Of a stretch of DNA of 45,744 bases, positions 13,869 through 23,767 are shown in pieces. Location of the stretch: contig JAAEMR010000141.1 in assembly GCA_024225395.1 (NCBI GenBank), forward strand, positions 1 to 45,744. Reading direction: 5' to 3'. The stretch comes from Gammaproteobacteria bacterium. Lineage in GTDB: Bacteria > Pseudomonadota > Gammaproteobacteria > GCA-001735895. Every line of letters begins with the position of its first letter. Position 1 is the first letter of the stretch. The notes beneath the pieces were generated by a model that saw only the letters and a list, made by a program, of their open reading frames with translations, searched no databases and was not told where the DNA came from. The position numbers were made by a program, and so were the translations under genes.

Positions 13869-15962
13869 ATGACTGCAGAATCTGACAAATTGATTCGACT
13901 CTTAATTGTTGATGAAGGCCTTTACCAGGCGGAAGTAATCACCAGCGCATTACGCAGCTCTGGCATGCATGTTTTAGCAGAGCACGCTGAAATCAGTGAA
14001 GATATGGAAGAAATCATCAAACAAAAACCTATTGACCTGGTTTTATTCTCCCTGCAATTAACGGATTTCACCCTGCAACAGGCTCAACAACTGATCAGAA
14101 CGTGCGGACGTCATCTGTATATTGTCGGAATGGCCAGCGAAGTGAATGAGGAAATGGTCACTGAAACCATGAAGCTCGGTGCTCAGGATGTCATTTGCAA
14201 TAGTTCACTGGATCACCTGGCACTGGTTGTAAAAAGAGAATCGGACAACATTAAAATATGGCGTAAAACCGCTAAGAGTGAGAAAGAACTGCACGAATCT
14301 GAAAAACGCTGTCAGTCATTGTTAGCAAATTCAAAAGATGCCATTGCCTACGTACATGAAGGCATGCATATCTTTGCCAACAATGTATATATGGAGTTAT
14401 TCGGTAATACTGATTTTGACGAACTTGAGGGTATGCCCTTAATGGACATGGTCCATAGCGACCAGCAGGATGAGTTAAAACAGTTTCTGCGTGATTTAAG
14501 CCAGAATAAAAATAAAAGCAACTCACTCGAACTGAAACTTATGCAAGTGAGCGGTGAAACCATCGACGGCATATTAGAATTTTCACGTGCAAGTTTTGAA
14601 GGTGAAACCTGCACCCAGATCGTCATCCGTTCTCAGGCCGATACGACCGAACTGGAACAACAGATTAGTTATATGCACCAGCATGACCTGGTTTCCGGAT
14701 TATTTAACAGGCAGTATTTTATGGAGCAGCTTCAACAGCGAATGGACGAAGCTGCTAATGGAAAGTCTCCCAGCTATTTCCTGTTTATCTCTATCGATAA
14801 TTTCCAGGGCATTCGAAATACTGTCGGTATTTCCGGTTGTGATATTTTAATCAATGATATCGCTAAAATCATCAAACAGCATTCATCTGAAAATGAACTG
14901 GTAGCACGTTTCGGAGCCTACAGTTACAGCGTACTCAGTAGCGACAAGGAAAAACAAAACGTCGAGAAAAACTCCAGCGCTTTATTGAAACAGATAGAAC
15001 AGCATATCTCAGAAACAGGACAGCAATCGATCAGTTGTACCTGCAGTATTGCAATTTACTCTATCGATGAGATTTCTCCGGATAACCCGAATGAAATTAT
15101 TTCCAGAATTGAGAGAACTCTGGATAAAGTCCAGCAAAATGGTGGAAATGACAGCCTGTTTTATGTACCCGTCAGCGGTGAAATGTCACAGCAGGAAGAA
15201 GACGGGGAAATCATTAAACAGATTAAATATGCAATTTCTACTGACTCTATCACTCCATTATTTCAACCCATAGTCAGTATTACCGGGGTGACGGGTGAAC
15301 GTTATGAATTAACAAAATCAATCAAGACCAAAGAGGGTAATGAATTAAGCGAAGAAGATTTCATGCCTGCTGCCGAAAGAAGCAAAATGTCTAAAACTCT
15401 TGACCGGTGGTCAATCATTACCGCTATCAAGCAGATTGCCGTAGCAGCAAAGGCTGAAAGAAAGGTCAATATTTTCATTCCATTGAGTTTAGATGGATTA
15501 CAGGATGCTACCCTGGCCCGGTGGATTGCTGAACGTATTCAAAGTGCCAAGATTCCGGGGGAACAACTGGTGTTTTGCATTAACGAGGTACATGCAGTCA
15601 ATCAGCTAAAAGCTGTTAAGACATTATATAAAGGTCTCAAGCAATTACATTGTCAAATAGTTCTGGATGAATTTGGAACCGGGTTAAATCCATTTCAACT
15701 GGTTAAACATATACAGCCGGATTATTTGCGCATCAATATGGCATACATTGAAGGGTTGGCCGCTAATACCGATAATCAGGATAGTATTCGCGAACTCACT
15801 ATCCAGGCTGCATCGATGGAAATTTCTACCATTCTGCCAGGCGTCAGTGATCCCGGTATGCTCAGCGTGATCTGGTCCGTTGGAACTGATTATGTTCAGG
15901 GAGACTTTTTACAGTCACCGGCAAAAGCATTAAATTATGATTTTTCTTCAATGTCTGGCTAG
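13869..15962 (+). CDS. FimX-like protein: degenerate REC-PAS-GGDEF-EAL
   Basis: The 697-residue protein has four domains. A receiver-like domain (9-125) keeps the acidic D15-E16 but has Ser61 where the phosphoacceptor Asp should be. A PAS domain spans about 145-255. A GGDEF domain (270-435) reads GAYSY at 349-353, so it cannot be a cyclase. An EAL domain (450-690) has E480-L481-T482 in place of EAL, Pro538 where the metal-binding Asn sits, DEFGTG at 600-605 and LRIN instead of LKID, so phosphodiesterase activity is unlikely. This domain order, length and pattern of losses match FimX, a c-di-GMP receptor that controls type IV pilus assembly and twitching. AAGGA precedes the ATG. Pilus genes are not in the window; FimX identity is a strong inference. 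Confidence 0.78.
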   Translation: MTAESDKLIRLLIVDEGLYQAEVITSALRSSGMHVLAEHAEISEDMEEIIKQKPIDLVLFSLQLTDFTLQQAQQLIRTCGRHLYIVGMASEVNEEMVTETMKLGAQDVICNSSLDHLALVVKRESDNIKIWRKTAKSEKELHESEKRCQSLLANSKDAIAYVHEGMHIFANNVYMELFGNTDFDELEGMPLMDMVHSDQQDELKQFLRDLSQNKNKSNSLELKLMQVSGETIDGILEFSRASFEGETCTQIVIRSQADTTELEQQISYMHQHDLVSGLFNRQYFMEQLQQRMDEAANGKSPSYFLFISIDNFQGIRNTVGISGCDILINDIAKIIKQHSSENELVARFGAYSYSVLSSDKEKQNVEKNSSALLKQIEQHISETGQQSISCTCSIAIYSIDEISPDNPNEIISRIERTLDKVQQNGGNDSLFYVPVSGEMSQQEEDGEIIKQIKYAISTDSITPLFQPIVSITGVTGERYELTKSIKTKEGNELSEEDFMPAAERSKMSKTLDRWSIITAIKQIAVAAKAERKVNIFIPLSLDGLQDATLARWIAERIQSAKIPGEQLVFCINEVHAVNQLKAVKTLYKGLKQLHCQIVLDEFGTGLNPFQLVKHIQPDYLRINMAYIEGLAANTDNQDSIRELTIQAASMEISTILPGVSDPGMLSVIWSVGTDYVQGDFLQSPAKALNYDFSSMSG

Positions 15963-15972
15963 GTAAATTGCA

Positions 15973-17601
15973 ATGGATTTTGAATGGGTTGCAATAGCTC
16001 TGGGTGATGTCAGCTGGATCACACTGGCATTTGTTCTGGGATTTCTGGTCAAGTTAATTAACCTGCCGCCACTGGTCGGTTTTTTAGCCACTGGTTTTGT
16101 TCTCAATTATCTGGGTTTTACCAGTGGTGAACCTCTGCAAAAACTCGCCGATTTAGGTATCACGCTGCTGTTATTCACGGTTGGTTTAAAGCTCAACCTG
16201 AAAGTTCTCATCAGACCCCAGGTCTGGTCAGTGACCCTGTTACATATTTCTCTCACTCTCATTATCTTTGGCTCGGCTATTTATGCGCTGGCCTTGATGA
16301 GTGCACCACTATTCTCCGGACTCGATCTCAAACTGGCCGTCATGCTTGCCTTTGCACTGAGTTTTTCCAGTACGGTTTTTGTCGTCAAACATCTGGAAGA
16401 AGCCGGTGAAATGTCATCATTGCACGGCCGAATCGCCATTGGCATTCTGGTTATGCAGGACCTTGCAGCCGTCATCTTCCTTGCAGCATCAACCGGAAAA
16501 CTCCCTTCATACTGGGCCCTGTTACTATTTTTATTAATCCCGATGCGCCCGCTATTTCACTACCTGTTACAAAAAACAGGACATGGTGAGTTGCTCATTC
16601 TGTATGGCCTGGTACTTGCCCTGGGCGGAGCCGAACTGTTTGAACTGGGTGGCGTTAAAGATGATCTCGGTGCGCTTATCATGGGCATACTGATATCGAC
16701 TCATCCCAAAGCCAGGGAAATGTCTAAAACCATGCTGGGTTTCAAAGATCTGTTTCTGGTCGGCTTCTTTCTTTCAATCGGCATGTCGGGTCAACTGTCA
16801 CTCGAAGCACTGACTATTGGCATACTGCTGGTACCTTTTATCTTCATAAAGTCAGCATTATTTATTAGTTTACTGACAGGTTTTAAATTACGCGCTCGAA
16901 CATCTTTACTGACGACTCTAAACCTGACCAACTACAGTGAATTCGGCCTGATCGTTGCAGCTATTGGCGTCAGTAATGGCTGGATGGATGCAGAATGGCT
17001 GGTGGTCATTGCTATCGCGCTTTCACTCTCTTTTGTCGTCGCTGCACCTCTTAATGACCACGATGACAAAATTTACAGTCAGTTCAGAGTATTCTGGAAA
17101 AAGTTTCAGCGCGATAAACTATTATCCGAAGACAACGTGCTGGATACTCTGGATGCAACCATCGCTATCTTTGGGATGGGTCGAGTAGGAACTGGTGCTT
17201 ATGACAAAATGAGAGAATTACATGGTGATACTGTAGTCGGTATAGATTTTGATTCTGAGCAGGTAAAAATGCACCAGCAACATAGTCGAAATGTTTTACA
17301 CGGTGACCCCAGTGATGCTGATTTCTGGGACAAGCTTAAACGAAACCATAAAATTGAACTAATCATGCTTGCTTTACCTAATTTGCAGGCCAACCTGGAT
17401 GCACTGGAGCAACTTGAGCAAACTTCTTTTTCCGGGCGTTTAGCAGCGATCGCTAGATTTACCGATGATGCACAAATTTTACTCCAGGCCGGCGCTACAG
17501 CAGTATTCAATATTTACACAGAAGCCGGTACAGGATTTGCCGATCATGTAGAACGTTCACAGCCACACAATAACCACCAGGCAGCCGTAAACTCTGAATA
17601 A
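15973..17601 (+). CDS. Kef-type monovalent cation:proton antiporter with TrkA-N domain
   Basis: The 542-residue protein has a CPA2 membrane domain of about 12 helices (residues 1-350) and a cytoplasmic TrkA-N/RCK Rossmann domain from about residue 392 (TIAIFGMGRVGTGAYDKM, then VVGIDFDSEQVKMHQQ) that binds NAD(H) or a similar ligand. It resembles KefB, KefC and YbaL: potassium efflux coupled to proton entry, gated by the nucleotide-binding domain. It is shorter at the C-terminus than E. coli KefC. It follows the FimX-like gene by 10 bases, and both may share a transcript. It converges on the P-type ATPase gene. Confidence 0.85.
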   Translation: MDFEWVAIALGDVSWITLAFVLGFLVKLINLPPLVGFLATGFVLNYLGFTSGEPLQKLADLGITLLLFTVGLKLNLKVLIRPQVWSVTLLHISLTLIIFGSAIYALALMSAPLFSGLDLKLAVMLAFALSFSSTVFVVKHLEEAGEMSSLHGRIAIGILVMQDLAAVIFLAASTGKLPSYWALLLFLLIPMRPLFHYLLQKTGHGELLILYGLVLALGGAELFELGGVKDDLGALIMGILISTHPKAREMSKTMLGFKDLFLVGFFLSIGMSGQLSLEALTIGILLVPFIFIKSALFISLLTGFKLRARTSLLTTLNLTNYSEFGLIVAAIGVSNGWMDAEWLVVIAIALSLSFVVAAPLNDHDDKIYSQFRVFWKKFQRDKLLSEDNVLDTLDATIAIFGMGRVGTGAYDKMRELHGDTVVGIDFDSEQVKMHQQHSRNVLHGDPSDADFWDKLKRNHKIELIMLALPNLQANLDALEQLEQTSFSGRLAAIARFTDDAQILLQAGATAVFNIYTEAGTGFADHVERSQPHNNHQAAVNSE

Positions 17602-17630
17602 ATTGCCTTTTTAAAATTAGCTGGCTGGAG

Positions 17631-20351
17631 TTAATTCAACGACGGGGGATTCGCTTTCGAATCAATTTGTCGTACCACATATTTTTCTAACTCGACAAGA
17701 AATAACACCGAAGAAGAAATGACAATAATTTGTAACCAGGTGTTTAAGTTTATCGCCGTGGTTCCAAATAACATTTGCATCGGTGCAAGGTAAGTAAAAG
17801 CCAGCTGAAGAAAAATCAGGATAGAGATGGCAATCAGTACATAACGGTTTCCCGTTAACCCGGCCCAGTTAAAAATCGAATCAAAAATATATCGAGAATT
17901 AAACAGGTAAAATATTTCAAACATGACCAGTGTATTTACCGCTACCGTGCGGGCATACTCAATACTCATGCCCCGGTCGATTTCTAACATAAAAAGACCG
18001 AAAGTCCCTCCCATCAAAATAAACGACACGAAGGTTATTCGCCACAGTAAATGAGGCGTCAGCATCGGCTGATCGGCATCACGTGGCGCACGCCGCATGA
18101 CATTCTGCTCTGAAGGCTCAAATGACAGTGATAACGCCAGTGTTACTGCCGTCACCATATTAACCCAAAGAATTTGCACCGGGGTTAATGGCAATTGATG
18201 AAAACCGAGGATAATCGCCGCAAGAATAATCAAAGCTTCTCCACCGTTGGTTGGCAGAATAAATAAAATTGCCTTTTTGAGGTTATCGTAAACTGTTCGC
18301 CCTTCTTCCACGGCATGAGTGATGGATGCAAAGTTATCATCAGCCAGCACCATCTCGGCGGCTTCTTTGGCGGCTTCAGTACCATTATGCCCCATTGCTG
18401 TCCCCACATCGGCACGTTTCAGGGCTGGTGCATCATTCACGCCATCACCCGTCATGGCCACGATGAAACCCAGTTCCTGCATCAGCCTCACCAGCAACAG
18501 TTTATGCTCAGGATTAACGCGAGCATAAACATCAACACTCACTACTTTTTGACGTAACTCGTCTTCAGACATTGAGTTTAACTGCTCTCCGGTCAGCACC
18601 TCTTCGGTGTTCACCAGCTTTAACTGTCGTGCAATAGCTATGGCTGTGGCAGCATGGTCCCCGGTAATCATTTTCACTCTAATACCCGCGTTACCACATT
18701 TTTTTATTGCACCAATCGCTTCCTCTCGCGGGGGATCAATCAATCCGAACAGGGCCTGCAGAGTCAGTCCACTCTTTACATCATCAAAATTTAGTTCAAG
18801 CTGTTCATAATCGACCGAGCGGGTAGCTATGGCCAAAACCCTTTGCCCCTGCCTCGCCATTTCGTTTATGCGATGCAACCAGTAGTCCTTATCAATCGGT
18901 TGATTACCAGAGACTGTTTGCTGCTGATCACACATATCCAGTAATTGCTCAGGTGCGCCTTTTACATAAATAAACGCATCACCTTTATGACTGTGATGCA
19001 ATGTAGCCATAAAACGATGTTCCGATTCAAATGGAATCAGGTCGGTTCGTGGATATTGTTTTGCTTCTACGTCTATTTCCAGCCCGGCTTTGAGGCCGGC
19101 TACTAATAATGCGCCCTCCATCGGATCACCATGAACCAGCCATTCCGAGTCTTTATGCTCCAGTGAAGCATCATTGCATAAAACAGCTGCCCTGACTGAC
19201 TGCTGCAGAAGCTGTTTGTATTCTCCATTTTCCCCTGCTTGCAAAATAGCCCCATGAGGATCATAGCCGGTACCTGCCAGCTCAAATAAATTACCCGTGG
19301 TTACAATCATTCGAACAGTCATTTCATTACGGGTCAGAGTACCTGTTTTATCCGAACAGATAATGCTGACAGCCCCTAGTGTTTCCACCGCCGGTAATCT
19401 GCGTATGATTGAGTTTCTCCTGGCCATACGCTGTACACCTATCGCCAGCGTGATGGTCATAATGGCCGGTAACCCTTCAGGAATCGCTGCGACGGCAAGG
19501 CTCACTGCCGCCAGAAACATTTCTGCGTATTCATAGTCTCGAACCAGCGAGCCAAACAGGAAAGTTATGATGGCTATAGCTAAAATGGCCAGGGTCAGCC
19601 AGCGACCGAACTGTGCCATCTGACGTAATAACGGTGTGGTCAGTGACTCTACTTCCGAAACCAGGGTACTGATGTGACCAATCTCCGTTTGAACACCGGT
19701 CGCTATCACCACGCCACCACCCTGACCATGGGTCACCAGCGTGCCCGAAAATGCCAGGCACCGACGATCTCCGATAGTAGATTGCTGCGCGACAGCTTCG
19801 GTAATTTTTTCAACTGCTATAGATTCTCCCGTCAGTACCGACTCCTGAATTTGCAGCCCTTTTACCCGAAACATGCGTAGATCTGCCGGCACCTTATCAC
19901 CGGACTGCAGCAACACGACATCACCCGGTACCAGGTTTTCTGCCGGTATCGATATTTGCCTGTTATCACGTAATACCATGGCATTGGGAGAAAGCATTTT
20001 TTGAATGGCCTTCAACGCATCTTCGGCCTTGCCTTCCTGCACGAAACCAATCAGAGAATTTATAAATACCACGGCAAAAATCACTGACGCATCTATCCAG
20101 TGCCCTAATAGAGCGGTAACGACTCCGGCAATAATCAACACATAGATAAGTACATTGTGAAACTGGTATAAAAACCGCATCAACGGGCCACGGGTTTCTG
20201 GTGCAGGAAGTTGGTTCAAACCATATTTCAGCTGCCGCTCACGGACTTCATCAACTGAAAGTCCATTGATGCTGGTACCGAGTGATTCGCAAACTGTTTC
20301 TACACTATCTGCATGCCAGTATTTAGCAGTAAAACCATCATCGTTCATCAC
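17631..20351 (-). CDS. Cation-transporting P-type (P2/PMA1-like) ATPase
   Basis: The 906-residue protein has a complete P-type ATPase set: cation ATPase N-terminal domain (WHADSVETVCESLGTSINGL), actuator TGES at 174-177, PEGLP at 291-295, phosphorylated Asp334 in DKTGTLT, and hinge MTGDGVNDAPALKRADVG. The PEGLP helix and length place it with type II calcium or sodium/potassium-like ATPases and bacterial PMA1 homologues; heavy-metal type (CPC) signatures are absent. Likely substrates are Ca2+, Mg2+ or another hard cation, exported at the inner membrane. AAGAGAG upstream is a good ribosome site. Probably co-transcribed with the upstream PsiE-like gene. Confidence 0.88.
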   Translation of the reverse strand: MMNDDGFTAKYWHADSVETVCESLGTSINGLSVDEVRERQLKYGLNQLPAPETRGPLMRFLYQFHNVLIYVLIIAGVVTALLGHWIDASVIFAVVFINSLIGFVQEGKAEDALKAIQKMLSPNAMVLRDNRQISIPAENLVPGDVVLLQSGDKVPADLRMFRVKGLQIQESVLTGESIAVEKITEAVAQQSTIGDRRCLAFSGTLVTHGQGGGVVIATGVQTEIGHISTLVSEVESLTTPLLRQMAQFGRWLTLAILAIAIITFLFGSLVRDYEYAEMFLAAVSLAVAAIPEGLPAIMTITLAIGVQRMARRNSIIRRLPAVETLGAVSIICSDKTGTLTRNEMTVRMIVTTGNLFELAGTGYDPHGAILQAGENGEYKQLLQQSVRAAVLCNDASLEHKDSEWLVHGDPMEGALLVAGLKAGLEIDVEAKQYPRTDLIPFESEHRFMATLHHSHKGDAFIYVKGAPEQLLDMCDQQQTVSGNQPIDKDYWLHRINEMARQGQRVLAIATRSVDYEQLELNFDDVKSGLTLQALFGLIDPPREEAIGAIKKCGNAGIRVKMITGDHAATAIAIARQLKLVNTEEVLTGEQLNSMSEDELRQKVVSVDVYARVNPEHKLLLVRLMQELGFIVAMTGDGVNDAPALKRADVGTAMGHNGTEAAKEAAEMVLADDNFASITHAVEEGRTVYDNLKKAILFILPTNGGEALIILAAIILGFHQLPLTPVQILWVNMVTAVTLALSLSFEPSEQNVMRRAPRDADQPMLTPHLLWRITFVSFILMGGTFGLFMLEIDRGMSIEYARTVAVNTLVMFEIFYLFNSRYIFDSIFNWAGLTGNRYVLIAISILIFLQLAFTYLAPMQMLFGTTAINLNTWLQIIVISSSVLFLVELEKYVVRQIDSKANPPSLN

Positions 20352-20390
20352 AGTACTCTCTTAAACAGAATTAGAATATAAAAATGTTAT

Positions 20391-20855
20391 TCAGGATTTT
20401 CTACTAATCAGCCAGTAGGTAATTCCTAAAGCCATAACTACAGCAGCGGTTGCCAGAATAAATTGTGGTGTTATTTTCTCGAAATCAAAAATTATAACTT
20501 TACGTGAAATAGCCATTAATGCTGTCGCCACTACTATCCTGACAGGAATTACATCCGTCTTAAGATAGAGCGTGATATTGATGAATATTTCGATAGCGAT
20601 AAGTACTGCCAGAAATGCACCGAATGTGGCCAGAATATCGCCAATACTTAATAGTAAAAAAGGGGGAGCAATAAGTCGCTGATACAGGACATATATCACA
20701 TCCCCTATTCCCCAGACAATGACGGCCACCATCAAAACCGCCAGTACTTTTACCGCTACACGAATGATTTTATGTAGAAAATCCATAAAGGCATCTTCTG
20801 AATCATCCGCTAAGTTATGACCAGGTTCGGCAAGAAGATCTTTATCTTTTATCAT
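20391..20855 (-). CDS. PsiE-family membrane protein
   Basis: The 154-residue protein has four predicted helices (VLAVLMVAVIVWGIGDVI, LLLSIGDILATFGAFLAVLI, VRIVVATALMAISRKVIIFD, FILATAAVVMALGITYWL), matching the phosphate-starvation-inducible PsiE family. Function is not established. It lies 39 bases upstream of the P-type ATPase gene on the same strand and is divergent from nhaA across a 216-bp spacer in which I see no clear regulatory element beyond AT-rich sequence. Confidence 0.82.
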   Translation of the reverse strand: MIKDKDLLAEPGHNLADDSEDAFMDFLHKIIRVAVKVLAVLMVAVIVWGIGDVIYVLYQRLIAPPFLLLSIGDILATFGAFLAVLIAIEIFINITLYLKTDVIPVRIVVATALMAISRKVIIFDFEKITPQFILATAAVVMALGITYWLISRKS

Positions 20856-21071
20856 AGTTTCAAATATACCCTGTGGTGATGGGAAATTTAGTAACCAGCA
20901 TTCATTATACTTTACTGCTTTCGCCCTGCCTCAACAATGACCGTGAGTACAATAAAACCTTAAGATTCAGTCATATTTATGACCCTGGTCAATATCTCAG
21001 ACTGTTTACCGGTTAACACATAAATCAGCTACAATTAGTGCTTTAAACCATTTCAACAGAATAATTAGTGG

Positions 21072-22436
21072 ATGCTGATGGTCAATAAAGCCGCAAAAGA
21101 ATACTGCGCCCCGTGGGAAAAAGCTTTCAACTGGGTTTTGTCTCCTGTTGAAGAATTCATCCACCGGCAAACCACCAGTGGCATCTTGCTCATGTTGTGT
21201 GCCATCGCTGCCATCTCCATCGCAAACAGTCCATGGAATGAGGCTTATCATCACCTGCTAGAACTAACCTTTACCGTTGGAGTGCCCGGATTTCAGCTAT
21301 CAAAATCGGTACACCACTGGATTAATGATGGTTTGATGGCCATATTTTTCTTCGTCATTGGACTGGAACTTAAACGTGAAATACTGGTGGGGGAACTCGC
21401 CGATATTAAACTGGCGATCTTACCCATTGTCGCTGCATTAGGCGGCATGATAGTCCCCGTAGTCATTTACATGAGTATTAACCCGAGTGGTCATACTTTT
21501 GATGGATGGGGTATTCCAATGGCTACCGATATCGCCTTTGCCCTTGGTACTCTGGCACTTTTAGGCAACCGAATACCTAAAAATTTACTCACCTTTCTGG
21601 TTGCTTTGGCCATAGTCGACGACCTTGGAGCAGTAATCGTTATCGCCTTATTTTATACCGAAACAATCAGCATCCCGGCACTGGCAACAGCCATCGTCAT
21701 GCTGGCTGTTCTAATCGCGCTAAACCTGGGAGGGACTCGCCGAACTATTCCTTACATATTGATCGGTATCATTCTGTGGATTGCCATGCTGAAGAGTGGA
21801 ATTCATGCAACGCTTGCTGGAATTTTTCTCGCATTCACCATTCCCATGCGCCCCAAATACGACCCGGGACGTTTTCTCGATAAAATTCGTGGCATGGTTG
21901 ATGATATCCAGCAAGCCTATCAACAGGAATCCAATATTATAAAAAATGATATGCTACGAAATCGTGTTCAGGCACTGGAAGAAGGGGTACACCTGGTACA
22001 GGCACCGGCACAGGTTCTAGAGCATAAAATGCACCTGCCTTCAGCCTATATCATTATTCCCATATTCTCTCTGGCCAATGCGGGAGTGCCTATCGATTTT
22101 TCATCACTGGGTGATATTATTTTTCACCCGGTATCGATGGGAATTTCTGCTGGCCTGGTTATTGGCAAGCTTCTAGGTATTGCCGGTTTTTCCTGGTTAG
22201 CAGTAAAAGTCGGACTGACCACCTTACCCCATGGATTAAATTTCAATCATATTATCGGTGTCGCCCTGATGGGTGGAATTGGTTTCACCATGTCAATATT
22301 CATCGCCGAACTTGGTTTTGCACATTCTCCGGATGATTTACTGATGGCGAAATCAGGAATACTGCTGGCCTCACTTATAGCTGGAGTATCTGGATTTCTG
22401 TGGTTATATTTCAGTGCTGATAAAACTACAGAGTAG
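21072..22436 (+). CDS. nhaA: Na+/H+ antiporter NhaA
   Basis: The 454-residue antiporter has the transport aspartates Asp183 and Asp184 in LAIVDDLGAVIVIAL and the ATDIAFALGTLALLG segment with Asp153. It exchanges Na+ or Li+ for protons at the inner membrane. It is longer than E. coli NhaA (388 residues), with a hydrophilic insertion of about 50 residues (KYDPGRFLDKIRGMVDDIQQ and on to VLEHKMHLP) before the last helices, as in many marine relatives. Two start codons (21072 and 21078) are close; either gives the same protein apart from two residues. Confidence 0.94.
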   Translation: MLMVNKAAKEYCAPWEKAFNWVLSPVEEFIHRQTTSGILLMLCAIAAISIANSPWNEAYHHLLELTFTVGVPGFQLSKSVHHWINDGLMAIFFFVIGLELKREILVGELADIKLAILPIVAALGGMIVPVVIYMSINPSGHTFDGWGIPMATDIAFALGTLALLGNRIPKNLLTFLVALAIVDDLGAVIVIALFYTETISIPALATAIVMLAVLIALNLGGTRRTIPYILIGIILWIAMLKSGIHATLAGIFLAFTIPMRPKYDPGRFLDKIRGMVDDIQQAYQQESNIIKNDMLRNRVQALEEGVHLVQAPAQVLEHKMHLPSAYIIIPIFSLANAGVPIDFSSLGDIIFHPVSMGISAGLVIGKLLGIAGFSWLAVKVGLTTLPHGLNFNHIIGVALMGGIGFTMSIFIAELGFAHSPDDLLMAKSGILLASLIAGVSGFLWLYFSADKTTE

Positions 22437-22460
22437 CTATTGATGAAATATAAATAAGAA

Positions 22461-22946
22461 TTAAAAGGGTGGAGGATTTTCCCAGTCTATCGGTCCCTGT
22501 TCGAATCGAAGTTTGAGTCTTGGTAAAACTATTTCTCTCCACGCCCTGTTAAAATATTGATAAGCATCTTCCCACTCTCCACCTGTTCCCCAACCCTGGT
22601 GAATAAGTCTCACTGTAGTTTCATTATCATATTCAGCTTGAAAACGAATAATGACATGAGTTCTTTGCCCTCTCACTTCTGGTAGCGTTGGAGGAGCATT
22701 CCAGGTGAACGAAAACATGCTCATAGGCTGAATAGCCAGTATCCGTAACCCCTCTCCACCCTTCTCTCCATGAGGAGCATCCGGGTTAAAATAAATTTCG
22801 TACATCCCGTCCGGACAAAGGTCTATCTTACAGTCTGGTGCAAAAAAACTTTTCACGCCATTTTCAGTTGTCCATGCTGCCCACACATCTTCAACAGATG
22901 CTGCTACTTTAATTTCAACGAAAATAGATTTTTCATTTTCCATCAT
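22461..22946 (-). CDS. SRPBCC (AHSA1-like) domain protein
   Basis: A 161-residue single START-like domain protein: VEIKVAASVEDVWAAWTTENG at the N-terminus, FFAPDCKIDLCPDGMYEIYF in the middle and a C-terminal helix (DAYQYFNRAWREIVLPRLKLRFE). The family resembles the C-terminal domain of Aha1 and binds hydrophobic ligands; bacterial members are functionally diverse and this one is unassigned. A GGA ribosome site precedes two tandem ATGs. It is convergent with nhaA. Confidence 0.82.
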   Translation of the reverse strand: MMENEKSIFVEIKVAASVEDVWAAWTTENGVKSFFAPDCKIDLCPDGMYEIYFNPDAPHGEKGGEGLRILAIQPMSMFSFTWNAPPTLPEVRGQRTHVIIRFQAEYDNETTVRLIHQGWGTGGEWEDAYQYFNRAWREIVLPRLKLRFEQGPIDWENPPPF

Positions 22947-23063
22947 TTTATTCCGTCAACTGGACTGAGTGTTTTAATCAGTTATTAAATCGTACTTATG
23001 GGCAAAAACATCAATTTAGTATAACCTGTAAAGCAACAAAGCAGGCTCTGTCACAACCTGAAT

Positions 23064-23757
23064 TTCGATCCTACCAGCTTCAAAGACTGGAGTTCTTTAT
23101 TTATTCTCGGGTTACTCGGCACATACCTGTATTACCTTTTTCTCTACCAGGGTTACGCAATAGCGACCGGAATGGAGGTATTGGTTGTTCAGTACACCTG
23201 GCCGATACTGATCGTTGTTTTTTCATTTTTCATATTGAAAGAAAGCTTAAATTATTGCGATCACACTGGGCTTTAGTGGCGTCATTTTAGTGCTGACAAA
23301 AGGAGGCTTTCAAATCATGGGTATCAATAATGCTCCGGTGATTGGGCTGGTAGGAGCTGCTGCTGCATGTTTTGCATTATTTTCTGTTCTCAGTAAAACA
23401 ATAAAAAAAGAACCCCTGGGCGTAGTCACCATATATTTTTTAACCGCCTGTATAGCTTCTTTATTATCTATGCTTTATTACTCTAAATTTGCTTTTCCTT
23501 CATCGGGTGAACTGATACAGATATTTTTAAATGGCGTACTGGTAAATGGCTTTTCGTATGTATTCTGGTTACTGGCATTGAGGTCGACAGAAGCTTCATA
23601 TTTGGCCCCTTTTACGTTTATGACCCCCATATTGTCCGCATTTTATTTAATTATATTATTTGATGAACCCGTTGTGGCGGTCTATGCTGCTGGTCTGTTG
23701 TTAGTTGTTGCAGGAAGTCTGTTAACTAGTGTATCCCGACGGGCTCGGCAACCTTAA
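23064..23757 (+). pseudogene. Decayed EamA/DMT-family transporter
   Basis: Two adjacent frames encode successive parts of one EamA/DMT permease. The first, from 23064, reads DPTSFKDWSSLFILGLLGTY through VVQYTWPILIVVFSFFILKE and stops at TAG 23274-23276. The second continues with AITLGFSGVILVLTKGG and runs to 23757 with the remaining helices. The frame changes near 23250-23260 (one base gained or two lost, possibly a larger indel). The first 60 or so residues of a normal DMT protein are absent; upstream in frame there is a stop at 23022-23024 and no helix. The ATG at 23317 could still express the C-terminal half, but a working transporter is unlikely. Its stop codon overlaps the ribosome site of the next gene. 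Confidence 0.82.
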
Positions 23758-23762
23758 GAAGG
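23756..23762 (+). promoter_or_regulatory. Ribosome binding site that sets the glycosylase start
   Basis: AAGAAGG lies 5 bases before ATG 23768 and overlaps the stop codon of the decayed transporter. It favours 23768 over the in-frame ATG at 23729. Confidence 0.6.
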
Positions 23763-23767
23763 TCAGC

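Noticed and set aside
13869-15962. Active diguanylate cyclase or phosphodiesterase
   Set aside because: GGDEF and EAL catalytic motifs are replaced (GAYSY and ELT) and further catalytic residues are lost.
23290-23757. Intact 155-residue EamA transporter
   Set aside because: It is only the C-terminal part; the preceding helices continue in another frame upstream and the N-terminal helices are missing, so it is a pseudogene.
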